From: JAYVSZ01 sp043774925
GTDB taxonomy: Bacteria; Pseudomonadota; Gammaproteobacteria; Burkholderiales; Methylophilaceae
Assembly (NCBI GenBank): GCA_043774925.1
Contig: JAYVSZ010000058.1
Location: 1 to 64,000 of the forward strand
Direction: 5' to 3'
DNA: 64,000 bases
The position numbers and the translations under genes are program-made. Positions 33,012 through 42,410 of this stretch are shown one piece after another. The notes below the pieces were generated by a model. The model ran no database searches, was not told the DNA's origin, and saw nothing but the letters and a program-made list of their open reading frames with translations. Every line of letters begins with the position of its first letter. Within the stretch, counting starts at the first letter, position 1.

Positions 33012-34226
33012 ATGAGCGCTATGGCTGAATCTGACCTCTTTACACAACAAAAAATCCTGACGGTGAGCGAATTAAATCGCATTGCACGCGAAATCCTAGA
33101 AATGAGCTTTCCGCTATTTTGGGTGTCGGGCGAGGTTTCCAACTTTACCCGCGCTGCCAGCGGGCATTGGTATTTTTCGCTTAAAGATCAAAACGCACAG
33201 GTGCGCTGCGTGATGTTTAAAGGCCGCAATAGTTATGTAGATTTTATGCCGCGTGAGGGCGATAAAATCGAAGCGCGTTGCACAGTGACGCTTTATGAGG
33301 CACGTGGTGAGTTTCAGCTTACCGTGGAATTCATCCAAAAAGCGGGTTTGGGCGCGCTGTTTGAGGCGTTTGAAGCGCTTAAAAACAAACTATCTCTGGA
33401 AGGCTTATTTGATGCGGCTGCCAAGCAAGTTATTGCAAAATATCCGCGCGCAATTGGCATTGTCACCAGCCCCGATGCGGCAGCTTTACGCGATGTTTTA
33501 AGCACTTTAAAACGGCGCAACCCAAATATTGGCGTGATTATTTACCCAACACCCGTGCAAGGTAAAGGCGCGGCGGAAACGATTGCGAAAGCCATCAACA
33601 CGGCGGCCATACGCAATGAAGTGGGCACGCTGATTATTTGTCGCGGCGGTGGCAGCATGGAAGATTTATGGCAATTTAATGAGGAAATTGTCGCGCGTGC
33701 GATTGCAAATTGCGCGATTCCCACCATTTCTGGCGTCGGTCACGAGACCGACTTTACCATTGCCGATTTTGTGGCCGATGTGCGCGCTGCCACGCCAACC
33801 GCCGCCGCCGAGCTGGCTTGCAACGATAAAGCACATTTGGCTGAGCAAATAAAACAGATTAAGAGCAGGCTGGAGAGGCGCATGGATATTGGCTTGCAGA
33901 GTCATGCCCAAAAACTGGATTATTTAGCAAAACGTTTAATTTCGCCTATGCAGCAGCTGCAAAATCAAGCAACGCAGATTAAACAACTGCAAAATCGCCT
34001 AAGTTTTGCCATGCACCAGCAACTGCAAAAACACCAGCAAATGCTTTCACAATTAAAAAGTAGTATTGAGCAACTGAGCCCGCAGGCTGTATTGGCGCGG
34101 GGTTACGCTATTGTTTCGCATCACGAAAAAACCATTACCGATAGCGCGCAAGTGCAAATTGGCCAAGCCGTGCGCATTCAACTGCATATTGGCGAAGCCA
34201 ACGCCAATATCACAAATAAACATTAG
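33012..34226 (+). CDS. xseA: exodeoxyribonuclease VII large subunit
   Basis: Large subunit of a single-strand-specific exonuclease. The 404-residue protein starts with an OB-fold (LTVSELNRIAREILEMSFPL, WVSGEVSNF, HWYFSLKDQNAQVRCVMF) and continues with the catalytic domain (GIVTSPDAAALRD, ICRGGGSMEDLW, ISGVGHETDFTIADFVADVRA) and a C-terminal coiled coil ending in LARGYAIV. The small subunit xseB does not follow; kup does. Confidence 0.95.
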   Translation: MSAMAESDLFTQQKILTVSELNRIAREILEMSFPLFWVSGEVSNFTRAASGHWYFSLKDQNAQVRCVMFKGRNSYVDFMPREGDKIEARCTVTLYEARGEFQLTVEFIQKAGLGALFEAFEALKNKLSLEGLFDAAAKQVIAKYPRAIGIVTSPDAAALRDVLSTLKRRNPNIGVIIYPTPVQGKGAAETIAKAINTAAIRNEVGTLIICRGGGSMEDLWQFNEEIVARAIANCAIPTISGVGHETDFTIADFVADVRAATPTAAAELACNDKAHLAEQIKQIKSRLERRMDIGLQSHAQKLDYLAKRLISPMQQLQNQATQIKQLQNRLSFAMHQQLQKHQQMLSQLKSSIEQLSPQAVLARGYAIVSHHEKTITDSAQVQIGQAVRIQLHIGEANANITNKH

Positions 34227-34297
34227 TGCGATTGCTTAGCGCTTGTTTGTTTGGTGGGATTGTTTGATAATGCTCAATCTTATTGATGCCTTAACTC

Positions 34298-36181
34298 ATG
34301 GATAATCATAATTCTCAAAAACCTGCCCTGCCCGCACTCGCGCTAGCCGCGCTGGGCGTGGTGTTTGGCGATATTGGCACCAGTCCTTTATACACCATGA
34401 AAGAGGTGTTTGCCGCCAGTCACCACCCAGTCCCACTCACCCACGATAACGTTTTTGGCATTTTATCGCTCATCGTTTGGGGCTTAATCATGATTGTCAC
34501 GGTGAAATACGTGGCGTTTATTATGCGCGCCGATAACCGCGGCGAAGGCGGCATTATGGCTTTGCTCGCTTTGGCTAGCCGCAACACACAAGGCAATAAA
34601 CGCAAGCAAACCATTATTATGACGTTGGGCATTTTAGGCGCGTGTATGTTTTATGCCGATGGCATGATTACGCCCGCGGTCTCTGTGTTGGGCGCGGTAG
34701 AAGGCTTGGAAGTGGCCGCTAAAAGTTTGCACCAGTTTATTTTACCAATTTCTTTAGTGGTGATTTTTGGCTTATTTTGGGCGCAAAGCAAAGGCACAGC
34801 GGTCGTAGGCGCGCTATTTGGGCCGGTGATGTTTGTGTGGTTCAGTGTACTCGCGGTGCTTGGCTTTATTAATATCGGCTTAGAACCCGATGTCATCAAG
34901 TCGCTTAATCCTTATTATGGCTTTCACTTTTTTATGAACAACGGTTGGTGGGCATTTGTCGCGCTAGGCTCCGTGGTGCTGGCGTTTACAGGGGCAGAGG
35001 CGCTGTATGCCGACATGGGGCATTTTGGCCGTCAACCGATTCGCTTGGCGTGGTTTATTTTTGTACTGCCAGCGCTCATTATTAATTATTTTGGCCAAGG
35101 CGCGCTTATTTTAAGCAATCCTAAAGCCATCGAAAATCCCTTCTATTTAATGGCACCTTCTTGGGCGCTTTTTCCGCTGATTATATTGGCCACCATCGCC
35201 GCCGTGATTGCCTCGCAGGCGGTTATCTCGGGCGCGTTTTCTGTCTCACGCCAAGCCTTGCAGCTTGGCTATTTACCACGCATGCACATTGAGCACACCT
35301 CAGAAAGCACGCAAGGCCAAGTGTATATGCCGCGCGTCAATTGGGGCTTGATGACAGGCGTAATAATACTCGTCATCGGCTTTGGCAGCTCAGGCAGGCT
35401 AGCAGCGGCTTACGGCATTGCGGTCACTGGCAATATGATTATTACCACCTTACTTGCCTCCTTTGTTTTTCGAGAAATATGGGGCTGGAGTTGGCTACGT
35501 ACAGGTCTTTTAATCAGCATATTACTGGTAATTGATATCGCTTTCTTTGGCGCTACTCTTCTAAAAATCCCAGATGGTGGCTGGGTGCCATTGCTCATCG
35601 GCATCGTGATTTTCACTTTAATGCTCACTTGGAAAACAGGTCGAAGTTTGCTTTATAGCCGTTTAAAAACGGATGCTATGGCATTAGATCCATTTATTGA
35701 AGCCATTGGCGCACATTCACCTGTACGCGTGCCTGGCACGGCGCTATTTATGACACCCAACCCAGAAGGCGTACCTAGCGCCATGTTGCATAACTTAAAA
35801 CACAACAAAGTGTTGCACGAAAAAATCGTGATTCTTACCGTGCGCTTTTTGGATTACCCGCACAGCACACAAGAGGAGCGTGTGGTTATTCAGCCGCTAC
35901 CTTATGGATTTAATCGCGTCACCATCAACTATGGCTTTAAGGATGAGCCTGATTTGCCGCGCGATTTAATGCTGTGCAACGACGAAGGCTTGCCGCTAGA
36001 CCCAATGGATACTTCGTACTTTATCGGCAAAGAAATTCTCAAGGCCAACGATGCGACTGGCATGGCGTACTGGCGCAAAAAAATCTTCATCGGCTTGTTC
36101 CGCAGCGCCGAAACGATTACCAACCAATTTAAACTGCCGCCGAATCGCGTGGTGGAACTTGGCGCGCAAGTAAAATTTTAA
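34298..36181 (+). CDS. kup: potassium transporter Kup (KUP/HAK/KT family)
   Basis: A 627-residue inner-membrane K+ uptake protein with twelve membrane segments and a cytoplasmic C-terminal domain. The N-terminal ALGVVFGDIGTSPLYTMKEV is the family signature, and TGAEALYADMGHFGR and SGAFSVSRQALQLGYLPRM are also conserved. The stop lies inside a 13-bp tandem repeat (36172-36205). No potassium-responsive riboswitch is visible in the 71-base upstream gap. Confidence 0.95.
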   Translation: MDNHNSQKPALPALALAALGVVFGDIGTSPLYTMKEVFAASHHPVPLTHDNVFGILSLIVWGLIMIVTVKYVAFIMRADNRGEGGIMALLALASRNTQGNKRKQTIIMTLGILGACMFYADGMITPAVSVLGAVEGLEVAAKSLHQFILPISLVVIFGLFWAQSKGTAVVGALFGPVMFVWFSVLAVLGFINIGLEPDVIKSLNPYYGFHFFMNNGWWAFVALGSVVLAFTGAEALYADMGHFGRQPIRLAWFIFVLPALIINYFGQGALILSNPKAIENPFYLMAPSWALFPLIILATIAAVIASQAVISGAFSVSRQALQLGYLPRMHIEHTSESTQGQVYMPRVNWGLMTGVIILVIGFGSSGRLAAAYGIAVTGNMIITTLLASFVFREIWGWSWLRTGLLISILLVIDIAFFGATLLKIPDGGWVPLLIGIVIFTLMLTWKTGRSLLYSRLKTDAMALDPFIEAIGAHSPVRVPGTALFMTPNPEGVPSAMLHNLKHNKVLHEKIVILTVRFLDYPHSTQEERVVIQPLPYGFNRVTINYGFKDEPDLPRDLMLCNDEGLPLDPMDTSYFIGKEILKANDATGMAYWRKKIFIGLFRSAETITNQFKLPPNRVVELGAQVKF

Positions 36182-36205
36182 AGCAAAATTTTAAAGCAAA
36201 ATTTT
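36172..36205. repeat. 13-bp tandem repeat at the kup stop codon
   Basis: AAAATTTTAAAGC occurs 2.6 times in a row, beginning inside the last kup codons and running past its stop. It looks like slippage-generated DNA, with no clear function. Confidence 0.85.
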
Positions 36206-36266
36206 GATTACATTCAACCATTTTTAAAATCGCGCGTTAATATAAATTGTTATTAGAGGATTTTTT

Positions 36267-37085
36267 ATGAAAAAAATCATGAGCGTTTTAATGACCGCAA
36301 TCGCCCTGCAAATGAGCGGCTGCGCCACCACCACCAAAGATAGCGTTTCTGGCGTGAGTCGCTCGCAATTCATGTTGCTGCCCGCATCGCAAATCACCAG
36401 CATGTCAGCGGCGGCCTACCAACAAACGCTTAAAGAAGCCACAGGCAAAAACACGCTTAACGTTGATAAAGCGCAATTGGAGCGTGTTAAAACCATCTCA
36501 AACCGCCTCATCGCGCAAGTGGGCGTGTTCCGTCCAGATGCAACAAAATGGGCGTGGGAAGTCAACGTAGAAAAAAACGACCAATTGAATGCCTACTGCA
36601 TGCCTGGTGGCAAAATTATGGTACTTTCTGGCATGATGGACAAGCTGCACGCGACGGATGACGAATTAGCCGCAGTGATTGGCCACGAAATTAGCCATGC
36701 CCTGCGTGAACACGGCCGCGAACGTATGTCGAGCGCTTATGTGCAACAGTTTGGCTTGCAAGCACTGGCTGCTTTTGTCACTAAAGGCGCAGCAGGCGGT
36801 GCAATCAACCAAGCTGCTGGTATGGGCTCACAGCTCTTTTTTGCGCTACCTAACAGCCGCTTACAAGAGCAAGAGGCCGATAGAATGGGCTTGGAGCTAG
36901 CTGCACGGGCTGGCTACAATCCAGATGCTGCGGTGACTTTATGGCAAAAAATGACCGCAATGAACAAAGGTGCGCCGCCTGAATTCCTAAGCACCCACCC
37001 AGCTAGCGAAAACCGTATTAAAGATTTACAAGCGCTCGCGCCAAAAGTGCGCCCTTTGTATGAGGCAGCTAAAGCAGGTAAATAA
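36267..37085 (+). CDS. M48-family metallopeptidase lipoprotein
   Basis: A 272-residue zinc protease of the LoiP/YcaL/BepA kind, anchored to the outer membrane. A signal peptide ends at the lipobox MSGC (Cys 19). The zinc motif is GHEISHALREHGRERM near residues 138-153, with the third ligand in QEADRMGLELAARAGY near 211. It may degrade misfolded outer-membrane proteins. It stands alone between kup and dapD, with an AGAGGA ribosome-binding site. Confidence 0.92.
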   Translation: MKKIMSVLMTAIALQMSGCATTTKDSVSGVSRSQFMLLPASQITSMSAAAYQQTLKEATGKNTLNVDKAQLERVKTISNRLIAQVGVFRPDATKWAWEVNVEKNDQLNAYCMPGGKIMVLSGMMDKLHATDDELAAVIGHEISHALREHGRERMSSAYVQQFGLQALAAFVTKGAAGGAINQAAGMGSQLFFALPNSRLQEQEADRMGLELAARAGYNPDAAVTLWQKMTAMNKGAPPEFLSTHPASENRIKDLQALAPKVRPLYEAAKAGK

Positions 37086-37093
37086 TTAAAACG

Positions 37094-37161
37094 TTGTCAT
37101 TCTGACGCAAGTCAGCATCTTATTTTTTTATACAGATTGCGGGTCTAGCCCGCAATGACAA
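37094..37161. repeat. dispersed repeat, related to 18198-18259
   Basis: TTGTCATTCTGACGCAAGTC ... GATTGCGGGTCTAGCCCGCA then ATGACAA. The right half forms an ATTGCGGG/CCCGCAAT hairpin, as in the copy upstream of yhhQ. Confidence 0.75.
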
Positions 37162-37193
37162 AAAAGCGCATGTAGCAATACAAGCGCTTTTTT
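37160..37193 (+). terminator. intrinsic terminator upstream of dapD
   Basis: AAAAAAGCGC and GCGCTTTTTT pair around a 14-base loop (ATGTAGCAATACAA), with a T-run. It would end transcription from the M48 gene before dapD. Confidence 0.8.
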
Positions 37194-37258
37194 ATTGGGC
37201 GTTACATCGCTTTAGGTTAAAATAGCGCTTTTACTCATTTAACCAATCTGAGAATCAC

Positions 37259-38086
37259 ATGGATCCACGTCAAAGTATTATCGAAGCGTCATTTGAAGAC
37301 CGCGCCAACATCAACCCAGCCAACGCATCAACTGAAGTAAAAACCACCGTTGCCAGCGTGTTAAACGATTTAGACCAAGGCACATTGCGTGTGGCCAGCC
37401 GCATTGGCGATAGCCAACAATGGGAAACGCATCAATGGTTGAAAAAAGCCGTGTTGCTGTCCTTCCGCTTGGAAGATAACCATTTGATGGACGATGGCGT
37501 AACGCGCTATTTTGACAAGGTGCCGCCGAAATTCGCTCAATACACAGAAGAAGATTTTAAAGCGGGTGGCTTTCGCGTAGTACCAAATGCAATCGTACGT
37601 CGCGGCTCCTTTATCGGCAAAAATGCAGTACTCATGCCCTCATACGTCAATATTGGCGCGCATGTGGGCGAAGGCACCATGGTGGATACTTGGGCAACGG
37701 TTGGCTCTTGCGCACAAATCGGCAAAAACGTACATTTAAGCGGCGGCGTGGGCATTGGCGGCGTATTAGAGCCTGTGCAGGCTGGCCCAACGATTATCGG
37801 TGATAACTGCTTTGTAGGCGCGCGAAGCGAAGTGGTAGAAGGCGTAGTGGTAGAGGATAACTGCGTCATCTCTATGGGCGTGTATATTGGCCAAAGCACC
37901 AAAATTTACGACCGCGAAACGGGTGAAGTGTTTTATGGCCGCGTGCCTGCTGGCTCTGTGGTGGTGGCTGGCAACTTACCCAGCAAAGATGGCACATACA
38001 GCCTATATTGCGCAGTGATCGTTAAAAAAGTCGATGCGAAAACACGCGGCAAAGTGGGCATTAACGAGCTGCTACGCGGCATTTAG
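37259..38086 (+). CDS. dapD: 2,3,4,5-tetrahydropyridine-2,6-dicarboxylate N-succinyltransferase
   Basis: Succinyl-CoA-dependent step of lysine and diaminopimelate synthesis. The 275-residue protein has the left-handed beta-helix hexapeptide repeats (about residues 110-225, e.g. AVLMPSYVNIGAHVGEGTMV) and the C-terminal YSLYCAVIVKKVDAKTR segment. dapE, acting later in the same succinylase branch, lies 2.8 kb downstream on the same strand. A perfect hairpin terminator follows. Confidence 0.96.
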   Translation: MDPRQSIIEASFEDRANINPANASTEVKTTVASVLNDLDQGTLRVASRIGDSQQWETHQWLKKAVLLSFRLEDNHLMDDGVTRYFDKVPPKFAQYTEEDFKAGGFRVVPNAIVRRGSFIGKNAVLMPSYVNIGAHVGEGTMVDTWATVGSCAQIGKNVHLSGGVGIGGVLEPVQAGPTIIGDNCFVGARSEVVEGVVVEDNCVISMGVYIGQSTKIYDRETGEVFYGRVPAGSVVVAGNLPSKDGTYSLYCAVIVKKVDAKTRGKVGINELLRGI

Positions 38087-38097
38087 GCTTTAGAATA

Positions 38098-38131
38098 CAA
38101 AGTGAGATGCGGGCTACGCATCTCACTTTTA
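38098..38131. terminator. intrinsic terminator after dapD
   Basis: Perfect 13-bp stem: AAAGTGAGATGCG pairs with CGCATCTCACTTT across a five-base loop (GGCTA), followed by T residues. Confidence 0.9.
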
Positions 38132-38322
38132 TCAATTTTTCCCTGTCAACTTTTCGACACATTCCAGTAAGTATCGCCATACGCTCGATATGGCAGCCTC
38201 TAATTTTAAAAAATATCTCATACATAACAATATGTTATACGTTTTTTGTGTACCAGCTATGTGTGGTACGCATCTTGCATATTTAACTGCAATTACTTAT
38301 TTGAGATTGTTTTTCAAAGCTA

Positions 38323-40452
38323 ATGCATTTTCAATACGACATTACTTTACTTACTTTATCCTTGCTTGCCTGTACTATTGCAGCGCTGATCATATTCGAC
38401 TTCGTCGAGCGTCTTTATATTGCACCTAACTCATCCAGAAATAAATTACTCCCAATTTTTGCTTTAGTCATCGGTAGCAGCATTTGGGCAAACCATATTT
38501 TGCTTTCGTTTGCGTTTAAGTTAGATTTGGGCGAAGCGAGAAATGCATTTCCTAGCATGACTATAATTGCGTGGGGGTTTGCATGCATTACCGCATTTTT
38601 AAATTTAAATGCCGCTAGCAAACGTCAACTCGCACCACTCACTATAATTGTCTCCGCCACCTTGGCGGGTTTAAGCACGCTGGGCTTGTACTATTTTGAC
38701 AGCGCGTCTATACATGGGTTTGCTACCATGCCGTCGCCAGATTCATTTTCGACACTTGTGTCACTCGCATTCACCATCATGATTATTACTGGTTTAATCT
38801 TCACGCTTAATCGTATAAAAGACTATTCTGGCGTTAATCCAATTCCCGTTAAATTGCTCACGGCTTTAATAGTTTCGCTGGGCGTGGTTGCAGTGCATGT
38901 GGCGTTTGACCAAGCATTTGCGCATGGCGAGGCAGTGACAGAAGCTACTATCTACACGCAATTTATGGGCATTATTGTTGCACTAGTACTCTTAAGTATA
39001 ATTTTAATCGCTTTTATTTTCGTGCTATTTTTTGAGAAATACGGCAAACAATTATTTAAATTTAGTTTTTTTAATCACCCAGATGAGTCTATTAGCACTC
39101 AGGGCACAGTAGATAGCTTAACCAAGCTCGCCAACCGCAATGGCTTTCAACAACAACTTGAAACTGCAAGAAAACGCAGCGAACGTGGTGGCACTACTTT
39201 TGCGCTGGCTTATATTGACTTGGATCACTTTAAGCCGATTAATGACCAATACGGCCATCAGGTCGGCGACGTAGTGCTAACGGCCGTGGCACAGCGCTTA
39301 AATGCCGCGGTACGTGGATGCGATTTTGTGGCGCGTATTGGTGGTGATGAGTTTGTCGCTATCATAGAAGAAATAAAATCTAATGAAGACATTAATCCTA
39401 TCGCAGATCGTATTGTGCAATCGATTAAAGAACCATTTTCAATTAATAACTTAACGGTAGAAATCTCTTGCTCTGTCGGCATTGCGCTTTATCCACAAGA
39501 TGGCGATTTAGCAAAATTAATGGTGTGTGCAGATGCCGCCATGTATAAAGCCAAAGAAAACGGAAAAAACCAATTTAAGTTTTATGACGCCGATATTGAA
39601 TCTGCTTCTGACCAAATGCTAGAGTTGCAGCGCGACTTGTGCATTGCGATAGAAAAAAGTGAATTTAGCTTGAGTTATCAACCAAAAATGGATTGCAAAA
39701 CGCTTGCCCCATTAGGTGCCGAGGCACTTATTCGCTGGAATCACCCAACAAAAGGCGAAGTATTGCCAAAAACCTTTATTGCTGCGGCAGAGCGCTTTGG
39801 CCTGATTAATGAAATCAGTGATTGGGTCATCGACGAAACTTGCCGCATGATTGCCAGCGCCAAGCAAGGCGGGCTTGATTTAAACATTTCTATCAATTTA
39901 TCCAGCCACCAATTTCGCAACCCAAACTTGGTAAAACATGTACTAAAAACACTTAAATATTACGATTTGGATACCCACAATCTCACCTTTGAGATTAAAG
40001 AAACGATTGCCATTAGAAACCAAGAACAATTTAAATTACTACTAGAAAAGTTTAACGAAGCTGGTATTAAAGTGGTGCTGGATGACTTTGGTTTGCACCC
40101 GATTAGCTTGGCTTATTTGCAAGATTTAAATGTGACTGAAATTAAATTAGATAAATCTTTTGTAGCGGATGCCGACCAAGGCAAAAATGCTAAATCGCTA
40201 ATTGACGCGGTAGTTAAACTTGCGCACGCGCTTAACCTGCGCGTGGTGGCAGAAGGCGTAGAAACCCAAGCTCAGCATGATGCGCTTGTGGAATTAAATT
40301 GCGATTATATGCAAGGTTATTTGTTCTCAATGCCAGTGAAAGAAGTCGAGTTAATTGCGCTGTATAAGCAAATGCAAGCAAACCAATATTTGCCAAAAGC
40401 CAAAGTTTCAAATAAATTCTCGCCTGCCGATCACGGTACCATCGCGGCCTAA
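38323..40452 (+). CDS. GGDEF-EAL protein with degenerate MHYT-like membrane sensor
   Basis: A 709-residue c-di-GMP enzyme. About seven membrane segments (1-240) resemble an MHYT sensor, but the motifs are eroded: WANHILLSFAF, IHGFATM and VHVAFDQAFA keep only the His residues (58, 131, 192). The GGDEF domain has an intact RIGGDEF (GGDEF 340-344) and an I-site RGCD (331-334), so it should make c-di-GMP with product inhibition. The EAL domain keeps EAL (467-469), NLS, DDFG (587-590), KLDKSF and EGVET, but the usual TGYSS after DDFG is LHPIS, so phosphodiesterase activity is uncertain. It lies alone between dapD and an ArsC-like gene. Confidence 0.92.
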   Translation: MHFQYDITLLTLSLLACTIAALIIFDFVERLYIAPNSSRNKLLPIFALVIGSSIWANHILLSFAFKLDLGEARNAFPSMTIIAWGFACITAFLNLNAASKRQLAPLTIIVSATLAGLSTLGLYYFDSASIHGFATMPSPDSFSTLVSLAFTIMIITGLIFTLNRIKDYSGVNPIPVKLLTALIVSLGVVAVHVAFDQAFAHGEAVTEATIYTQFMGIIVALVLLSIILIAFIFVLFFEKYGKQLFKFSFFNHPDESISTQGTVDSLTKLANRNGFQQQLETARKRSERGGTTFALAYIDLDHFKPINDQYGHQVGDVVLTAVAQRLNAAVRGCDFVARIGGDEFVAIIEEIKSNEDINPIADRIVQSIKEPFSINNLTVEISCSVGIALYPQDGDLAKLMVCADAAMYKAKENGKNQFKFYDADIESASDQMLELQRDLCIAIEKSEFSLSYQPKMDCKTLAPLGAEALIRWNHPTKGEVLPKTFIAAAERFGLINEISDWVIDETCRMIASAKQGGLDLNISINLSSHQFRNPNLVKHVLKTLKYYDLDTHNLTFEIKETIAIRNQEQFKLLLEKFNEAGIKVVLDDFGLHPISLAYLQDLNVTEIKLDKSFVADADQGKNAKSLIDAVVKLAHALNLRVVAEGVETQAQHDALVELNCDYMQGYLFSMPVKEVELIALYKQMQANQYLPKAKVSNKFSPADHGTIAA

Positions 40453-40515
40453 GCTAAAGGCTGCACACAGCGCGCGCTAACTGTTAAAATGGCGCTTACT
40501 TTTAAGGTAAGCGCG

Positions 40516-40863
40516 ATGAAACTCTACGGCATTTCCAACTGCAACACCGTTAAAAAAGCCCGCGATTGGCTGGCGGCAAACAATGTCGCGCATGAATTCC
40601 ACGATTTTAAAAAACATGGCGTTGATGAATCTACGCTTAGCAATTGGCTTGCACAACAACCGTGGGAAAAGCTGGTGAATCGCGCGGGCATGACATGGCG
40701 AAATTTATCTGATACTGAAAAAGCTGTTGTGATAGACAATGCAAGCGCGTCAAACTTAATGCGCGAAAAAACTTCTGTCATTAAAAGACCTATTTTAGAA
40801 AAAGATGGCAAAATACTGTGCTTGGGCTTTGACGAAGTAGAATACAGAAGGCAGTTTAAATAA
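40516..40863 (+). CDS. ArsC/Spx-family (YffB-like) protein
   Basis: A 115-residue thioredoxin-fold protein of the arsenate reductase/Spx family. The start MKLYGISNCNTVKKARDWL carries a single Cys at residue 9, as in YffB, and the C-terminal part has VIKRPILEKDGKILCLGFD. An in-frame ATG at 40489 would add nine residues that do not fit the fold. It overlaps dapE by one base (TAATGA); a dapE neighbour is common for this family. Confidence 0.88.
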   Translation: MKLYGISNCNTVKKARDWLAANNVAHEFHDFKKHGVDESTLSNWLAQQPWEKLVNRAGMTWRNLSDTEKAVVIDNASASNLMREKTSVIKRPILEKDGKILCLGFDEVEYRRQFK

Positions 40864-42008
40864 TGAGCAAAACACTAGAGCTAGCGATTGACTTGCTAAA
40901 ACGCCAATCCAACACACCGCTAGACGCGGGTTGCCAAGAGGTAATGATTAAACGCCTTGAGCCGCTTGGTTTTAAAATCGAGCGCATGCGCTTTGGCGAT
41001 GTGGATAATCTATATGCGCGGCGTGGCAATGCCGCACCTTTATTAGTGTTTGCGGGGCATACAGACGTTGTGCCCACAGGCCCAGTCGAAAAATGGCATA
41101 CACTGCCGTTTGAACCAACGATTAAAGACGGCATGCTTTACGCGCGCGGCGCGGCGGACATGAAAACCTCGTGCGCGGCATTTATCACTTGTATCGAAGA
41201 GTTTTTAGCTGAAAATCCAAAGCACACAGGCTCAATCGGCTTGCTGATTACCTCGGACGAAGAAGGTATCGCCATTAACGGCACGGCCAAAGTCATTGAA
41301 GTGCTTAAAGCGCGCGGCGAATTGATAGATTACTGCATCGTCGGCGAGCCGACATCCAACAAAGTCGTCGGTGATATGATTAAAAATGGCCGTCGCGGCT
41401 CGCTTTCAGGCAAGCTATCGGTTAAAGGCGTGCAAGGCCACATTGCCTACCCGCATCTCGTTAAAAACCCCATTCACCTCGTCGCACCAGCGATTAAAGA
41501 CATGGTAGAAACCGTATGGGACAAAGGCAACCAATACTTTCCGCCAACGAGCTGGCAGATTAGTAACATGAACGGCGGCACGGGCGCAACCAATGTGGTG
41601 CCAGGCGAAGTGGACATTTTATTCAATTTTAGATTCTGCCCAGAGCTTGACGGTGCTGGCAGCACTGAAGCCAATTTAAAATCGCGTGTGCACGCCATTT
41701 TAGATAAGCACATACTCGACTACGATTTGGAGTGGGAGTATTCACCGCCTTACATCACGCCGCGTGGCAACTTAGTGGAAGCGATTTCTGAGGCGATTCA
41801 AGAAAGTTACGGCGTCATGCCCGAATTATCAACGACTGGTGGCACCTCTGACGGCCGCTTTATTGCCGATATTTGCAAGCAAGTCATCGAGTTTGGCCCG
41901 CTTAACGCGACAATACATAAACTGAACGAATGTGTTGCCGTCGCTGACATCGAACCGCTGAAAAACACCTACAAACGCACATTGGGAAAATTGCTAAAAA
42001 CAATTTAA
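40863..42008 (+). CDS. dapE: succinyl-diaminopimelate desuccinylase
   Basis: M20-family zinc hydrolase releasing LL-diaminopimelate for lysine and murein synthesis. The 381-residue protein has the metal motifs FAGHTDVVPTG (about 62-72) and ARGAADMKTSCAAF (about 95-108) and the SDEEGIAINGT segment with the catalytic Glu. Its TAA stop is the first three bases of the left inverted repeat of the GxxExxY cassette, so the element inserted exactly at the end of the gene. Confidence 0.95.
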   Translation: MSKTLELAIDLLKRQSNTPLDAGCQEVMIKRLEPLGFKIERMRFGDVDNLYARRGNAAPLLVFAGHTDVVPTGPVEKWHTLPFEPTIKDGMLYARGAADMKTSCAAFITCIEEFLAENPKHTGSIGLLITSDEEGIAINGTAKVIEVLKARGELIDYCIVGEPTSNKVVGDMIKNGRRGSLSGKLSVKGVQGHIAYPHLVKNPIHLVAPAIKDMVETVWDKGNQYFPPTSWQISNMNGGTGATNVVPGEVDILFNFRFCPELDGAGSTEANLKSRVHAILDKHILDYDLEWEYSPPYITPRGNLVEAISEAIQESYGVMPELSTTGGTSDGRFIADICKQVIEFGPLNATIHKLNECVAVADIEPLKNTYKRTLGKLLKTI

Positions 42009-42036
42009 CCGCCGATGAACGCAGATTTGCGCCGAT
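42006..42036. repeat. left inverted repeat of the GxxExxY cassette
   Basis: TAACCGCCGATGAACGCAGA then TTTGCGCCGAT. It pairs with 42411-42441 as a reverse complement at 30 of 31 positions. It contains the dapE stop and the first seven codons of the GxxExxY gene. Confidence 0.95.
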
Positions 42037-42404
42037 TAGAACAAGATAAAATCACCGAAAATATTATTCTTAGTGCTTACAAAGTGAGCAACATGCTAGG
42101 TTGTGGATTTCTTGAAAAAGTATATGAAAATGCACTTTCTATTGAGCTTGTTAAGCAGGATTTTCAAGTATTACAACAGGCAGCCCTTGTTGTTCAATAT
42201 GATGGTGTAAATGTCGGAGATTATTATGCTGATATGATGGTGAACAGCTCAGTATTAGTTGAGTTAAAAGCCGTCAAGCAGCTTAATGAAATCCATATTG
42301 CTCAATGCCTTAATTATTTAAAAGCAACAAATTTCAAAGTATGCTTACTTATCAATTTTGGCAACCCTAAAGTAGAAATCAAACGAGTAGTCAATCAATT
42401 CTAA
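42015..42404 (+). CDS. GxxExxY family protein (PDDEXK-like fold)
   Basis: A 129-residue protein named for its motif, here GFLEKVY at residues 31-37. A later DMMV...VELKAV (D73, E83, K85) fits the D-ExK core of a PDDEXK nuclease-like fold, so nuclease activity is possible but unproven. The first seven residues (MNADLRR) are translated from the left inverted repeat. A near-perfect matching repeat lies six bases after the stop codon, so gene and repeats form one 436-bp unit inserted between dapE and prmB. Its codon use is more AT-rich than that of its neighbours. Confidence 0.9.
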   Translation: MNADLRRLEQDKITENIILSAYKVSNMLGCGFLEKVYENALSIELVKQDFQVLQQAALVVQYDGVNVGDYYADMMVNSSVLVELKAVKQLNEIHIAQCLNYLKATNFKVCLLINFGNPKVEIKRVVNQF

Positions 42405-42410
42405 AATTTT

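Noticed and set aside
38190..38429. 79-codon plus-strand frame before the GGDEF-EAL gene
   Set aside because: Overlaps the true gene start in another frame and has no ribosome-binding site; the intergenic region is AT-rich and non-coding in appearance.
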